Source of the DNA: Candidatus Leptovillus affinis
GTDB taxonomy: Bacteria > Chloroflexota > Anaerolineae > Promineifilales > Promineifilaceae
Assembly (NCBI GenBank): GCA_016705235.1
Contig: JADIYP010000007.1
Span: 310,001 to 374,000 of the forward strand
Length of the DNA stretch: 64,000 nt
Direction: 5' to 3'
The first letter of the stretch is position 1. The number at the start of each line of letters is the position of its first letter. Both the position numbers and the translations under genes were made by a program. The notes beneath the pieces are model-generated. The model saw only the letters and a program-made list of their open reading frames with translations, ran no database searches and was not told the origin of the DNA. This document shows positions 1 through 8,828 of this stretch, in pieces.

Positions 1-204
1 GTGCCCGACTTCCGAATTGCCCATCTGGCCTTCCGGCAGCCCCACCGCCTCGCCAGACGCATCCAGAACTGAGCGTTCCAGGGCGCGATTCCAATTGTCA
101 TAGTTTGGTGTATTGGCGAGTACGACCGCGTTGCCATAGGCATTTTCCCGAATGCCCCAACCATCCATGATGATGAGGGCGACGGGTTTGTATGATTTTT
201 TCAT
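1..204 (-). CDS. gpmI: 2,3-bisphosphoglycerate-independent phosphoglycerate mutase, N-terminal part
   Basis: Only the first 68 codons are in the window; the gene runs off the left edge. The translated start (MKKSYKPVALIIMDGWGIRE) and the stretch GLPEGQMGNSEVGH are the signature of the cofactor-independent phosphoglycerate mutase family. In that family the Asp of MDGWG binds metal and the Ser of GNSEVGH is the phosphoryl-carrying nucleophile; both are present. The enzyme interconverts 3- and 2-phosphoglycerate in cytosolic glycolysis and gluconeogenesis. The ATG at 204 is the natural start because the MDGWG motif lies about 12 residues in, as usual. The rest of the enzyme (normally about 510 residues) cannot be judged. 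Confidence 0.9.
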   Translation of the reverse strand, partial: MKKSYKPVALIIMDGWGIRENAYGNAVVLANTPNYDNWNRALERSVLDASGEAVGLPEGQMGNSEVGH

Positions 205-301
205 AAGCTATTCAACTCCGTATTGGTGTGAATGATGTCACAATTCATCATGCAAACGGCATGATTTCTTGCCGATTGTACCAAATGATACGGCCGTCTG
301 A

Positions 302-337
302 AACAAAAAAAGACGACAGGTTTTAAGCCTGTCGTCT
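302..337 (-). terminator. Rho-independent terminator of tRNA-Asn
   Basis: A 10-bp perfect stem (AGACGACAGG at 311-320 and CCTGTCGTCT at 328-337) with a 7-nt loop is followed, in minus-strand sense, by a T-rich run (complement of 302-310). It lies directly downstream of the minus-strand tRNA gene. Confidence 0.8.
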
Positions 338-343
338 TTCGTG

Positions 344-415
344 CTCCTCAGGTTGGACTCGAACCAACAACCCTGCGGTTAACAGCCGCATGCTCTGCCG
401 TTGAGCTACTGAGGA
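344..415 (-). tRNA. tRNA-Asn (anticodon GTT)
   Basis: The minus strand folds into a 72-nt cloverleaf. The acceptor stem pairs TCCTCAG with CTGAGGA, the anticodon loop reads CTGTTAA with anticodon GTT, and the T arm contains GGTTCGAGTCC. CCA is not encoded. A strong promoter and a terminator flank it. Confidence 0.93.
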
Positions 416-429
416 ATGCAGCGACGGGT

Positions 430-457
430 ATTTTAGCAAAACTCCTGTTCGTGTCAA
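430..457 (-). promoter_or_regulatory. Promoter of tRNA-Asn
   Basis: On the minus strand TTGACA (457-452) and TAAAAT (435-430) are separated by 16 nt, about 15 nt upstream of the mature tRNA 5' end. This is a near-consensus housekeeping promoter. Confidence 0.75.
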
Positions 458-489
458 CCCGACTTTGCCTGACGACCCAATTGGTCGGG

Positions 490-647
<158 letters not shown>

Positions 648-751
648 TCGGATTGGCCTGATTTCGGCCTGCTGGCGGCCAAAAAAACGCTAATTTGCTT
701 GGGAAACGCAGCGCCAGACAATTTCAAGGGTCAGGAATTGGAAAAGCTATG

Positions 752-757
752 TATAAT
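752..757 (+). promoter_or_regulatory. Possible -10 box before the kinase gene
   Basis: A perfect TATAAT lies 32 nt upstream of the kinase start codon. No convincing -35 hexamer sits at the right distance, so this is only a candidate. Confidence 0.35.
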
Positions 758-788
758 ACGCACAGTTCGCGCAGTACCCGATGAAAAA

Positions 789-3179
789 ATGTCTGATATG
801 AAATCCACCTCCAAATCCTATGCCCACTACACCGGACGCCAGCTCGGCCTTTACCAGGTCGGGGAGTTGGTGGGGCGCGGCGGCATGGCGGAAGTTTACC
901 GTTCCCGCCAACCCGAGTTGGACCGCGAAGTGGCCATTAAAATTCTGCACCCACATCGGACAGACGACCCCAATTTTATCGAACGGTTTAGACGTGAAGC
1001 TAAAATGGCGGCAACGCTGCGCCATCCCCACATCGTGCAGGTGTATGATTTCGCCGCGACAGAAGACGGCCTCTACTACATGGTGCTCGAATTTGTCCAT
1101 GGACAGTCGTTGAATTTGTATCTGGAACAAAACGCCCCGCTGCCGATTGATAAGGTGTATACCATTTGCGAGCAGATCATGAGTGCGGTGCAGTATGCCC
1201 ATGAGCGGGGCATCATTCACCGCGATATTAAACCAGACAATATCATGATCGATCCGTCTGGCACAGCGTTTCTGATGGATTTTGGCATAGCGCAGATGAC
1301 GGCCGTTCCCGGCCTGACCCAGAGCCAGACTACCATCGGCACGCCGCTGTACATGGCCCCAGAACAAATGCGCAGCCAGCCAATTACAACGGCCGTCGAC
1401 ATCTATTCTCTGGGCATGCTCATCTATTTCATGGTCACCAACCATTATCCCTACGACAGCGACACCCCGGCCAGTTTAATGACCCTCAAACTAACCGAGC
1501 CGCCCATCCCGCCAAGCGTCTATGTGCCGGAAATCCCCACCAGCCTGGAAACCATCATCCTCACAGCGTTGGCCATCGATCCGGATAAACGCTTCGCCAG
1601 CGTTGGCCACATGCGCCGGGTTCTGGAAAAATCGCTGGGCGATAAAAAAAGCGCCCCCGAAGCGACCAAAATCTTGTGGAATTTGTTAGGCATTGACAAT
1701 TACAAGATAACCCAGGCCATCCCCGCCGCGCCCCGGAGCATCAGCCGACGCTTTTTGGCGCATAACACCATTTTGGACCAGCCGGCCGTCATTGAAGTTC
1801 TCAATACCACTGCCGAAAGAGACCCGGACATCGTGCAAGCATTTGACCAGCGCATCAATGCGCTGTCCCAAATTCAGCACCCGCGCGTCGCCGTGGTCAC
1901 CAAAACAGGCGCCACCAGCCACGATGAACCATATGTATGTGTGGAATATTCCGGTGTTCCGCTGAGCCAAAAAGTGTCGGAATGGAATCAGGCGGGGGAA
2001 GAAAAAGAGCCGGTATTTGCGCTGCAATTGGCCGTGCAAATTGTCGGCGCACTGGCCGCTGGGCAACAGGTGGGCGTTTTGCACAACGATTTGCGCGCCG
2101 ACAACGTGCTCTACCAGGCCGACGGCTCGGTGATTGTGGCCGGGTTTGAAGTTCCCCTACCGGCTTCGGCCATGCCCACCGGCAAGGAAGATAGCCAGAC
2201 CTGGCTGCCTTATTATGCGCCGGAACAGTTGGCCGGCGGTGCGATCACGTTGAGCAGCAACATTTATTCGTTGGGGGTTATCCTTTACGAACTGCTGGCC
2301 GGGCAACGGCCGTTCCTCATCCCCACGCCCTTAAACAAAAACGCCGCCAACAAATCGCCCATGGCGCTGCCAAACGCCCGTCTGGACCTGTCCGCCGAAA
2401 CGTATTCCCTGGTACAGGACTGTCTCCAATTCGCAGCCGAAGCACGCCCTGCATCCCTGGCCGAAGTGGAAACGCGGTTAGAAAAAGCGATCAAAGCGGA
2501 AATGAGTCCGCAACCAGCCGCCACAGCCAGCGGCCAGCGCAAAGCGCCGCCATTTTTGTGGGCCGTGGGCGCGCTGCTGCTTGTCGCCGCGCTGCTGTTC
2601 TGGGCGATGCGCCTGAATGGCGGCGCAGCAGGCAGCCCGACGCCCACGCCTGAGGCAGCCAATGGCGCAACGGACCTGCCGGTTGTTGTGCCGGTCAGCG
2701 AACCGTCTGCCACCATGACCAGCAGCCCGACGGCAACGGCCGTGCCGACTCAAATCCCTGCCAGCGCAACGGCCACCCAATCGCCAACTCCCACCGCCAC
2801 CGCCACCACCACGCCAACGCCCACACAGGTTACACTAGAATCGGAAACGGCCGTGTGCGCCCAAACCCCTCCCGCAAATTGGGTCCGTTACCAGGTCCAG
2901 GCCAATGATTCGCTGTCCAAAATTGCCGCCGCGGCCGGCATCACCGTGGCCTACCTCCAGGATATCAACTGCCTCTCCAGCATAACCCTTAGCATCGGCC
3001 AGGAATTATGGGTTCCGGCCGGCGCCAGCGCCCCCGCCGCCACCAACACACCCACCAACGCCACAATTCCCCCGACACAGCCGGGCACAAACCCGGTCGA
3101 ACCTTCACCGACCAGCGCCTCCTCCAGCCCCACGTTAACCCCGCCGCCGCCGCCCACAGCCACACCTCCCCCCGGTTAA
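789..3179 (+). CDS. Receptor Ser/Thr kinase with pseudokinase and extracellular LysM domain
   Basis: The 796-residue protein starts with a complete Hanks-type kinase: glycine loop GRGGMAEV (29-36), Lys51 of VAIK, HRDIKPDN with Asp146 and DFG Asp164. A second kinase-like domain follows (about 317-565). It keeps HNDLRADN (Asp434), but DFG has become GFE at 452-454 and no VAIK lysine is visible, so it is a probable pseudokinase. A single membrane helix (about 588-608), a Thr/Pro-rich linker, one LysM domain (about 700-745) and a Pro-rich tail follow. The layout suggests a sensor of cell-wall glycan signalling to a cytosolic kinase. I chose the ATG at 789; longer frames run into the poly-G tract. 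The ribosome site is weak. Confidence 0.9.
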   Translation: MSDMKSTSKSYAHYTGRQLGLYQVGELVGRGGMAEVYRSRQPELDREVAIKILHPHRTDDPNFIERFRREAKMAATLRHPHIVQVYDFAATEDGLYYMVLEFVHGQSLNLYLEQNAPLPIDKVYTICEQIMSAVQYAHERGIIHRDIKPDNIMIDPSGTAFLMDFGIAQMTAVPGLTQSQTTIGTPLYMAPEQMRSQPITTAVDIYSLGMLIYFMVTNHYPYDSDTPASLMTLKLTEPPIPPSVYVPEIPTSLETIILTALAIDPDKRFASVGHMRRVLEKSLGDKKSAPEATKILWNLLGIDNYKITQAIPAAPRSISRRFLAHNTILDQPAVIEVLNTTAERDPDIVQAFDQRINALSQIQHPRVAVVTKTGATSHDEPYVCVEYSGVPLSQKVSEWNQAGEEKEPVFALQLAVQIVGALAAGQQVGVLHNDLRADNVLYQADGSVIVAGFEVPLPASAMPTGKEDSQTWLPYYAPEQLAGGAITLSSNIYSLGVILYELLAGQRPFLIPTPLNKNAANKSPMALPNARLDLSAETYSLVQDCLQFAAEARPASLAEVETRLEKAIKAEMSPQPAATASGQRKAPPFLWAVGALLLVAALLFWAMRLNGGAAGSPTPTPEAANGATDLPVVVPVSEPSATMTSSPTATAVPTQIPASATATQSPTPTATATTTPTPTQVTLESETAVCAQTPPANWVRYQVQANDSLSKIAAAAGITVAYLQDINCLSSITLSIGQELWVPAGASAPAATNTPTNATIPPTQPGTNPVEPSPTSASSSPTLTPPPPPTATPPPG

Positions 3180-3535
3180 CCATATACTGCCTACCGACAA
3201 AAACCCGCTCCCAAACCCAAACCCACACAGCCATCTCAAAGTTAACACATGTTTCACGCCGTTCTATCCTGGGGATGCATGTATAATTACTAGTACTCTG
3301 ATACTATTCACGCCTCCCTCATTGCTCCAACATCATCCTGATATTGCCCGATACCCAGCAATTCCCGACATGCAATCCTTGAACCTGGCAAAGTTTAAAA
3401 TCGGTAGCTTTACAAACCCTAAGGGTTTTTCAGATACCAAACCCTAAGGGTTTGCTCGTGAGAAGTTAGACCTTTTGAAGATTAAACCCTTAGGGTTTTA
3501 TCAGAAGCAAGCTAATTCATAGAGGAAGTGTATTG
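3180..3535. repeat. Intergenic region with three AAACCCT(A/T)AGGGTTT palindromes
   Basis: No gene is visible. Three 15-bp palindromes lie at about 3416-3430, 3440-3454 and 3484-3498. They belong to the same half-site family (AAACCC/GGGTTT) found at 7603-7765, 11840-11860, 35525-35590 and 52770-52830. A TATAAT at 3282-3287 has no clear -35 box. The 3' end holds the ribosome site GAGGAAG for the next gene. Confidence 0.65.
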
Positions 3536-6031
3536 ATGAACAAACGAAACGTAAGTGTGTTAATCCCCTTGAGCTTAATTTATCTTTGCCTCAGCCTTCT
3601 AACAAGCCAGGCATCGGCCACGACTAACGATCTGCTTGACCCGGTGATTAACGAATTTGTCGCCAACCACTTCAGCACGGACACCCATGAATACCTTGAG
3701 ATTTTTGGTCAGCCAGACACGGATTACACCACCCTGACGGCAATCCAGATTGAAGGCGACACTGTGGCCAGCCAGGGCAGCGTCTTAACCGTCCATCCAG
3801 TTGGAACAACCGATGCGGACGGGTATTGGACTACCGGCTTCCTCAACGCCCAAATACAAAATGGCACGCTCACCCTGCTGCTGGTAGAAGCCTATACCGG
3901 CAGCGTAAACACCGATCTGGATACCAACAACGACGGCTCGTTTGACGTGACCCCCTGGACCCGCATCGTCGATGCCATTGCCATCACGGACGGCGGCAGC
4001 GGCGACCTGACTTACACCGACATCTACACGAACGCCATCCTGGCGGCCAATTTTGATGGCTTTCCAACCACGCCCGGCGGCGCTTCACGCATCCCCAACG
4101 GCGTCAACACCTTCAGCGCAGATGATTGGGTGCGCAACGACTTTGATGGCGCCGGTCTGCCTGGTTTTACGGGCACGCCTGTGGTGGGTGAAGCGTTTAA
4201 CACGCCTGGAGCCATCAACCAGGCGGTAGCCATTCCTATGCGTGATCTGGTTATCAATGAACTGGATTACAACCAGCCAGGCACAGATACGGCCGAATTT
4301 ATGGAAATTTATAACGCCGACACAGTCGCCGTAAATCTGAAAGATTACGCCATCCAGCTTGTGAATGGCGCTGATGGTACAACCTACCAGTCTATCTCGC
4401 TGCCCGACCTGGCGCTGTCGCCGGGCAGCTATTTTGTGGTTTGCGCCAACGCCGCCAACGTGTTGAACTGCAACCTGGACGTAACTCCGGACACCGATCT
4501 GGTGCAAAATGGCGCGCCAGACGCCGTAGCCCTGGTTTTAGGCAACCAGATTGTGGATACGGTCAGTTATGATGGCGATGCGCCAGCGCCGTATACCGAA
4601 GGGTCTGGCGTGGGGTTGGTAGACCCAGGAAACGTGGACGACAATTATTTGGGGCTTTCACGCGCGCCGAATGGCCTGGATACGCAGCAGAACAACAGCG
4701 ATTTTGGCGTTTACTGCATCACGCCGGGGTTGGCGAATGGCACGGCCGTTTCCCCTTGCAGCGCCCCAACCAACCCCAAACTGGTCATCAACGAAATCGA
4801 CTACGACCAACCGCTGGCCGACGTGGCCGAATTTATCGAACTGTTTAACGCAGACAGCAGCCCGTTTGATCTGGGTACCTTCAGCCTGCGGCTGGTTAAC
4901 GGCGCGAATCAAGAAATTTACCAGACCATCACCTTGCCATCTGTTTCCTTAAGCGCGGGCGATTATTTTGTGGTCTGCGGCGATGCCGCGCGCGTGGTGA
5001 ACTGCGATCTGGACGTGCTGCCGGACACCGATCTGATTCAAAATGGCGCGCCGGATGCAGTGGCCTTGATGATCGGGGACCGGGTGATTGACGCGGTGTC
5101 TTATGAGGGCGACGTTGCTCCGCCCTACGTGGAAGGGTCCGGGGTAGGTCTGGTGGATGCGGCCACGAATGATGCCGATAAGTTCAAGGGCATTTCCCGC
5201 TTGCCTAATGGGACGGACACGGCCGTAAACAACACCGATTTCAGCGCCCGCTGCATCACCCCCGGCCAGGCCAACATCGCCCAAACAAGCGCCTGCACAG
5301 ATCCGGGGCCAACGGCCGTTCTCACCTTACGCGCCGCGCCGACCACCGTGCTAGAACCGGGCGGGCCGGTTACCTTCACCGTGCGCGTCACCAATACCAG
5401 CGCGGTCAGCATTACCATCACCAGCCTGGTAGACGACATGGCCGGCAACCTGAACGGTCAGGGAACGTGCGTGATCCCGCAGACGCTGGCCGTCGCCGCC
5501 AGCTACGAATGCCGCTATGTTGACAACGTCAATGGCTCTGGCGGGCAGGTGGTGACGCATACGGCAACGGCCGTAGGCCAGGACATCGCCGCGCACACCC
5601 TCAGCGCCAGCCAGAGCGTGACTGTTAGCCTCAAAGAGCGCTACCTGGTTTACCTGAGCGCCGTTTTCAACAATTTCACATCGAGTATTGAGGAACCCAA
5701 CAACATCTGCGAGCAAGCCTACCCCATCAACATCGACCAAACCTACAATTTCCTGGCCAACGACAGCGAAGACTGGTACCGCTTTGATCTGGTCAGCGCG
5801 ACCACGGTGGTCGTTCGGCTAACCGATTTCACGCCGCAGCTAGGGCAAATTGTGGTCTACACCGGCACAGTTTGCGGCAGCCTGACCACGTTAGGCAACG
5901 ATGGCAGCCAATCCACAACCAAAACGGTGAATTTGGGACTCCAACCTGCCGGGCGATACTTCGTCCGGGTGATCAATGACGGCGCGCCCAACACAACCAC
6001 GCCCTACCAACTGCTTATCGACACGCCCTGA
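3536..6031 (+). CDS. Secreted protein with three lamin-tail (LTD) domains and a PPC domain
   Basis: The 831-residue product has an N-terminal signal peptide (hydrophobic stretch VSVLIPLSLIYLCLSLL). Three homologous repeats follow, each beginning with a variant of LVINEhDYxQP...AEFhEhaN and ending near FxxxCITPGxAN. These are bacterial lamin-tail domains, usually found on surface proteins and attached to nucleases or hydrolases. A CARDB/DUF11-like beta domain (about residues 585-700) and a C-terminal pre-peptidase (PPC) domain complete it; no catalytic domain is seen. A TTG three nt upstream is an alternative start, but the ATG at 3536 is better placed after GAGG. It converges with a PLD-like gene. 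Its role is unknown; adhesion or matrix building is a guess. Confidence 0.85.
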   Translation: MNKRNVSVLIPLSLIYLCLSLLTSQASATTNDLLDPVINEFVANHFSTDTHEYLEIFGQPDTDYTTLTAIQIEGDTVASQGSVLTVHPVGTTDADGYWTTGFLNAQIQNGTLTLLLVEAYTGSVNTDLDTNNDGSFDVTPWTRIVDAIAITDGGSGDLTYTDIYTNAILAANFDGFPTTPGGASRIPNGVNTFSADDWVRNDFDGAGLPGFTGTPVVGEAFNTPGAINQAVAIPMRDLVINELDYNQPGTDTAEFMEIYNADTVAVNLKDYAIQLVNGADGTTYQSISLPDLALSPGSYFVVCANAANVLNCNLDVTPDTDLVQNGAPDAVALVLGNQIVDTVSYDGDAPAPYTEGSGVGLVDPGNVDDNYLGLSRAPNGLDTQQNNSDFGVYCITPGLANGTAVSPCSAPTNPKLVINEIDYDQPLADVAEFIELFNADSSPFDLGTFSLRLVNGANQEIYQTITLPSVSLSAGDYFVVCGDAARVVNCDLDVLPDTDLIQNGAPDAVALMIGDRVIDAVSYEGDVAPPYVEGSGVGLVDAATNDADKFKGISRLPNGTDTAVNNTDFSARCITPGQANIAQTSACTDPGPTAVLTLRAAPTTVLEPGGPVTFTVRVTNTSAVSITITSLVDDMAGNLNGQGTCVIPQTLAVAASYECRYVDNVNGSGGQVVTHTATAVGQDIAAHTLSASQSVTVSLKERYLVYLSAVFNNFTSSIEEPNNICEQAYPINIDQTYNFLANDSEDWYRFDLVSATTVVVRLTDFTPQLGQIVVYTGTVCGSLTTLGNDGSQSTTKTVNLGLQPAGRYFVRVINDGAPNTTTPYQLLIDTP

Positions 6032-6112
6032 ACCGGCACGGGACAGAACGCCTCTCCGGCTGTTCTGGCCCTCAATTATTTGGTTCTTCAGGAACACAGG
6101 GGGTTGACAACC

Positions 6113-6178
6113 CCTGATGCGTGATGCGTGACCAGAGAGGTTTCACGCATCACGCATCACGCATCACGCATCAGACCA
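6113..6178. terminator. Bidirectional hairpin built from 7-bp tandem repeats
   Basis: TGATGCGTGATGCGTGA is followed by TTTCACGCATCACGCATCA, with further CACGCAT copies. The block can fold into a long hairpin between two convergent genes (LTD protein and PLD-like protein). Its position suggests transcription termination in both directions, but there is no long T run. Confidence 0.5.
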
Positions 6179-6204
6179 TACCCCCTGAAATCCCAAAGAC
6201 CCAA

Positions 6205-7329
6205 TTATTTCAGCACATTCGGCAGATACAGCCTGTACTCGATCACCGGCTCGGGATTACAACTGGTGGAGTCCGGCAGCGCGTTATAAATCTCCATAAA
6301 AGCCTGATAATAGGTCTGGGCATCGGCCGCGCTGTGGATGATCAGCAAATTCTCGTCGTTGCTCTCGTCGCCGGCCGCCGACCAATTCATGCTGCCCGTA
6401 ATCACTCGTGGATCCGGACCGATGGGATCAATCACCATGTACTTGTTGTGCATGAGGCCCGGCAGGTTTTCAAATTTGATGGGCATCCCCGCCTGACACA
6501 ACGCCTCATCATCCGAATAGGCGTTCGACGCGCCCAGCTTGTCCCACACGCCCCGAATCACCACGCCTTCCGCTGCTTTCGCTATGAGCGCGTCGCGCAA
6601 ATGGTCATCGGTCAGAAAATAGATGCTGAAGTAAATGGTTTTTGTCGCCGTGGCAACCTCTTCCAACAGGGCGGCCTCGGCGCTGTTCTTGGGCGAGAAG
6701 TAAAGCTCGATCTGCACATCGCCATCAGTGATGATGTGGTCTGTTTGGGGCAGTTTGGCGGTGCTGAAGCGATGGTCGACAAACATTTGCTCGAATTCGG
6801 TGAGGTACATATCGGCTAAGGCGGGGGAGGTGAAAACGGCCGTGTTGTTATGATTCAACGTAAAATCCCCATCCGTCATATTGGCCGATCCCGTCCACAC
6901 CACAGCGCCATCCACCACAATAAACTTGTTGTGCATCAACGAACCGGGGCGGTTGTCATCGACGATGGGAATACCGGCGGCTTCCAAGGCTGCGTAAAAA
7001 GGAATATAAGAACTGCTGATATACCGCGCCTCGTCATCCGTGACCACCCGCACGGCCACGCCCCGCGCCTGCGCCGCCAGCAGCGCATCCCGCACCGAGG
7101 CGCGATTAAACCCATAAATCGCCGCATCCACGGAGACCTGGGCCGAATTTAAGAGATCGAGCAAAACCTGCTCCATCTCCGTTGTCTCTGGACTGGTTCC
7201 GGTTGCCGTCAGATTGTGCGTGAAGTAAAGGACAAAGCTGTTGGCGCTGGCGTTTAGCCTTTGGGCTAACACGATGGCCAGCAGCCCGACAATCAGGCCG
7301 CTGGCGGCAAGGCGCAATATTCGGTTCAT
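6205..7329 (-). CDS. Secreted phospholipase D-like protein (two HKD motifs)
   Basis: The 374-residue protein starts with a signal peptide and contains two PLD repeats. Each has a full HxKx4D motif: HNKFIVVD followed by GSANMTDGD, and HNKYMVID followed by GSMNWS. PLD-superfamily enzymes cleave or transfer phosphodiester bonds through a phospho-histidine intermediate, so both half-sites of one active site are present. Secretion and this size are typical of bacterial nuclease/phosphodiesterase members (Nuc/EndA-like) rather than cardiolipin synthases, which have several membrane helices. The substrate (DNA, RNA or lipid) cannot be told. It converges with the LTD-domain gene; LTD domains often accompany secreted nucleases, so a shared function is possible. 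Confidence 0.85.
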   Translation of the reverse strand: MNRILRLAASGLIVGLLAIVLAQRLNASANSFVLYFTHNLTATGTSPETTEMEQVLLDLLNSAQVSVDAAIYGFNRASVRDALLAAQARGVAVRVVTDDEARYISSSYIPFYAALEAAGIPIVDDNRPGSLMHNKFIVVDGAVVWTGSANMTDGDFTLNHNNTAVFTSPALADMYLTEFEQMFVDHRFSTAKLPQTDHIITDGDVQIELYFSPKNSAEAALLEEVATATKTIYFSIYFLTDDHLRDALIAKAAEGVVIRGVWDKLGASNAYSDDEALCQAGMPIKFENLPGLMHNKYMVIDPIGPDPRVITGSMNWSAAGDESNDENLLIIHSAADAQTYYQAFMEIYNALPDSTSCNPEPVIEYRLYLPNVLK

Positions 7330-7815
7330 AGCGGGGTATACGTTTCCTTGTAATCGTCCAGAGGAAACGGACGATTACTTTGCAATGCCCGGTGAGTGTA
7401 GGCAGCCAAACTTGCAAGTCGCCTTATGCTCAGTCGCGCAAGCTGCGCCGTGAACTTTGCCGTTTTTGACGGATAATAGAGCATGGAAAGACCCTAACGA
7501 ACGCGGATTGAATAACTTGCGGGGACTGGAGACTGGACCAGTCTCCAGTCCCCTGTCACGAATATCAATTTCGCAGGTTATTTTGTCCTCGTTCCTTTGG
7601 GCCTGAATAGACCCCAAGGGTTTGCTCTTGGGAATATGGGTTCCTTGGGTCTGTATAGACCCCAAGGGTTTGCTCTTGGGAATATGAATTCTTTGGGTCT
7701 GTATAGACCCCAAGGGTTTGCTTTTGGGAATATGGGTTCTTTGGGTATTAAACCCTTGGGGTCTTACCGGATAAACCTGAACAGTAACAATCTAATTTCA
7801 AGAGAGGAGGCCATT
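7330..7815. repeat. Intergenic region with a 33-bp palindrome and a 48-bp tandem repeat
   Basis: At 7521-7553 a 16-bp perfect inverted repeat with a 1-nt centre is built from the half-site GACTGG/CCAGTC. From about 7603 to 7765 a 48-bp unit beginning GACCCCAAGGGTTTGCTCTT occurs three times (starts at 7610, 7658, 7706), closed by an inverted half copy (AAACCCTTGGGGTC). The repeat is in frame with the following gene but precedes its ribosome site, so I treat it as non-coding. The divergent PLD gene starts at the left end. Confidence 0.7.
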
Positions 7816-8703
7816 GTGGCTAATTTGGCAATTGTGGTGCATGGTGGAGCGGGAGCCTGGGATGTCGAGTCGGAGCGGATGCAGATTGGCCTGGCTGCCT
7901 GTCGAGAAGCGGCGCTGGCCGGCCATGCGGTGTTGAAAGCTGGCGGCAGCGCGTTGGATGCGGTGGAAACGGCCGTGCACATCCTGGAAGATTGCCCCGC
8001 GTTAGACGCCGGACGGGGCAGCTACTTGAATACCAACGGCGAAATAGAAATGGACGCGCTGATCATGGACGGCCGTTCCCTCAACATGGGCGCCGTCGCC
8101 GCCATCCAGCGCGTGCGCCATCCCATCAGCCTGGCCCGCCGGGTGATGACCGACACCGAACACGCCTTTCTCGTCGGCCCGGGAGCCGATACCTTCGCCG
8201 ACCAAATCGGCTTCCCGCGCTGCGCGACAGAGGATTTGACTGTGCCGCCCGAAGCCAACGGCTCCGCGCCAGCCAAACCGCTTGCCGGGCCTCTGGGCGA
8301 CACCGTGGGCGCGGTGGCCTTCGACATCCATGGCGATCTGGCGGCCGCCACCTCCACCGGCGGCACGCGCAACAAAATGCCCGGCCGCGTCGGCGACAGC
8401 CCGCTGGTGGGTTCCGGCGGTTATGCCGACAATTGGACGGCGGCCGTCAGCGCCACCGGACAGGGGGAAGCGATCATGAAAGTGGTGCTGAGCAAACGGG
8501 TCTGCGATCTGGTAAGCGACGGCCTATCGGCGCAGGCGGCCTGCGAGGCGGCCATTCGCCTGCTGGAGGAGCGGGTTGGCGGCGAATGCGGCCTGATTGC
8601 CATCGACGCCCAGGGGCAGGTGGGCGTGGCGCGCAATACGCGGGCGATGCCGTATGCGTTTGTGATGGGCGAGGATGAGGGGGGGATGGTAGACGGCCGT
8701 TGA
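7816..8703 (+). CDS. Isoaspartyl peptidase / L-asparaginase (Ntn hydrolase)
   Basis: The 295-residue protein begins MANLAIVVHGGAGAWD, the hallmark of the plant-type asparaginase family, and carries GDTVGAVAFD, in which Thr becomes the N-terminal nucleophile after autocleavage. The glycine-rich TSTGGTRNKMPGRVGDSP region binds the substrate carboxylate. The family hydrolyses beta-aspartyl dipeptides formed by protein ageing, and L-asparagine. I chose the GTG at 7816 because GAGAGGAGG lies 5 nt upstream and the family starts at this point; the open frame extends upstream only through tandem repeats. It is a little shorter than many homologues but complete at both ends. Confidence 0.9.
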   Translation: MANLAIVVHGGAGAWDVESERMQIGLAACREAALAGHAVLKAGGSALDAVETAVHILEDCPALDAGRGSYLNTNGEIEMDALIMDGRSLNMGAVAAIQRVRHPISLARRVMTDTEHAFLVGPGADTFADQIGFPRCATEDLTVPPEANGSAPAKPLAGPLGDTVGAVAFDIHGDLAAATSTGGTRNKMPGRVGDSPLVGSGGYADNWTAAVSATGQGEAIMKVVLSKRVCDLVSDGLSAQAACEAAIRLLEERVGGECGLIAIDAQGQVGVARNTRAMPYAFVMGEDEGGMVDGR

Positions 8704-8828
8704 CCTTTTTTACAACCAATTTCTAACCACCCGATTTTGGCAGCGGAGTACAATTTTGTGGTCTGTTTTTGGCTGGAAGCTCATCAAGTCAACAGGTTAC
8801 AAAACAAATTCAATTGTAGGAGGAGTTT

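Noticed and set aside
3416..3498. AAACCCT/AGGGTTT looks like a plant telomere repeat.
   Set aside because: The units are palindromes, not head-to-tail heptamers, and lie inside a bacterial intergenic region beside related variants.
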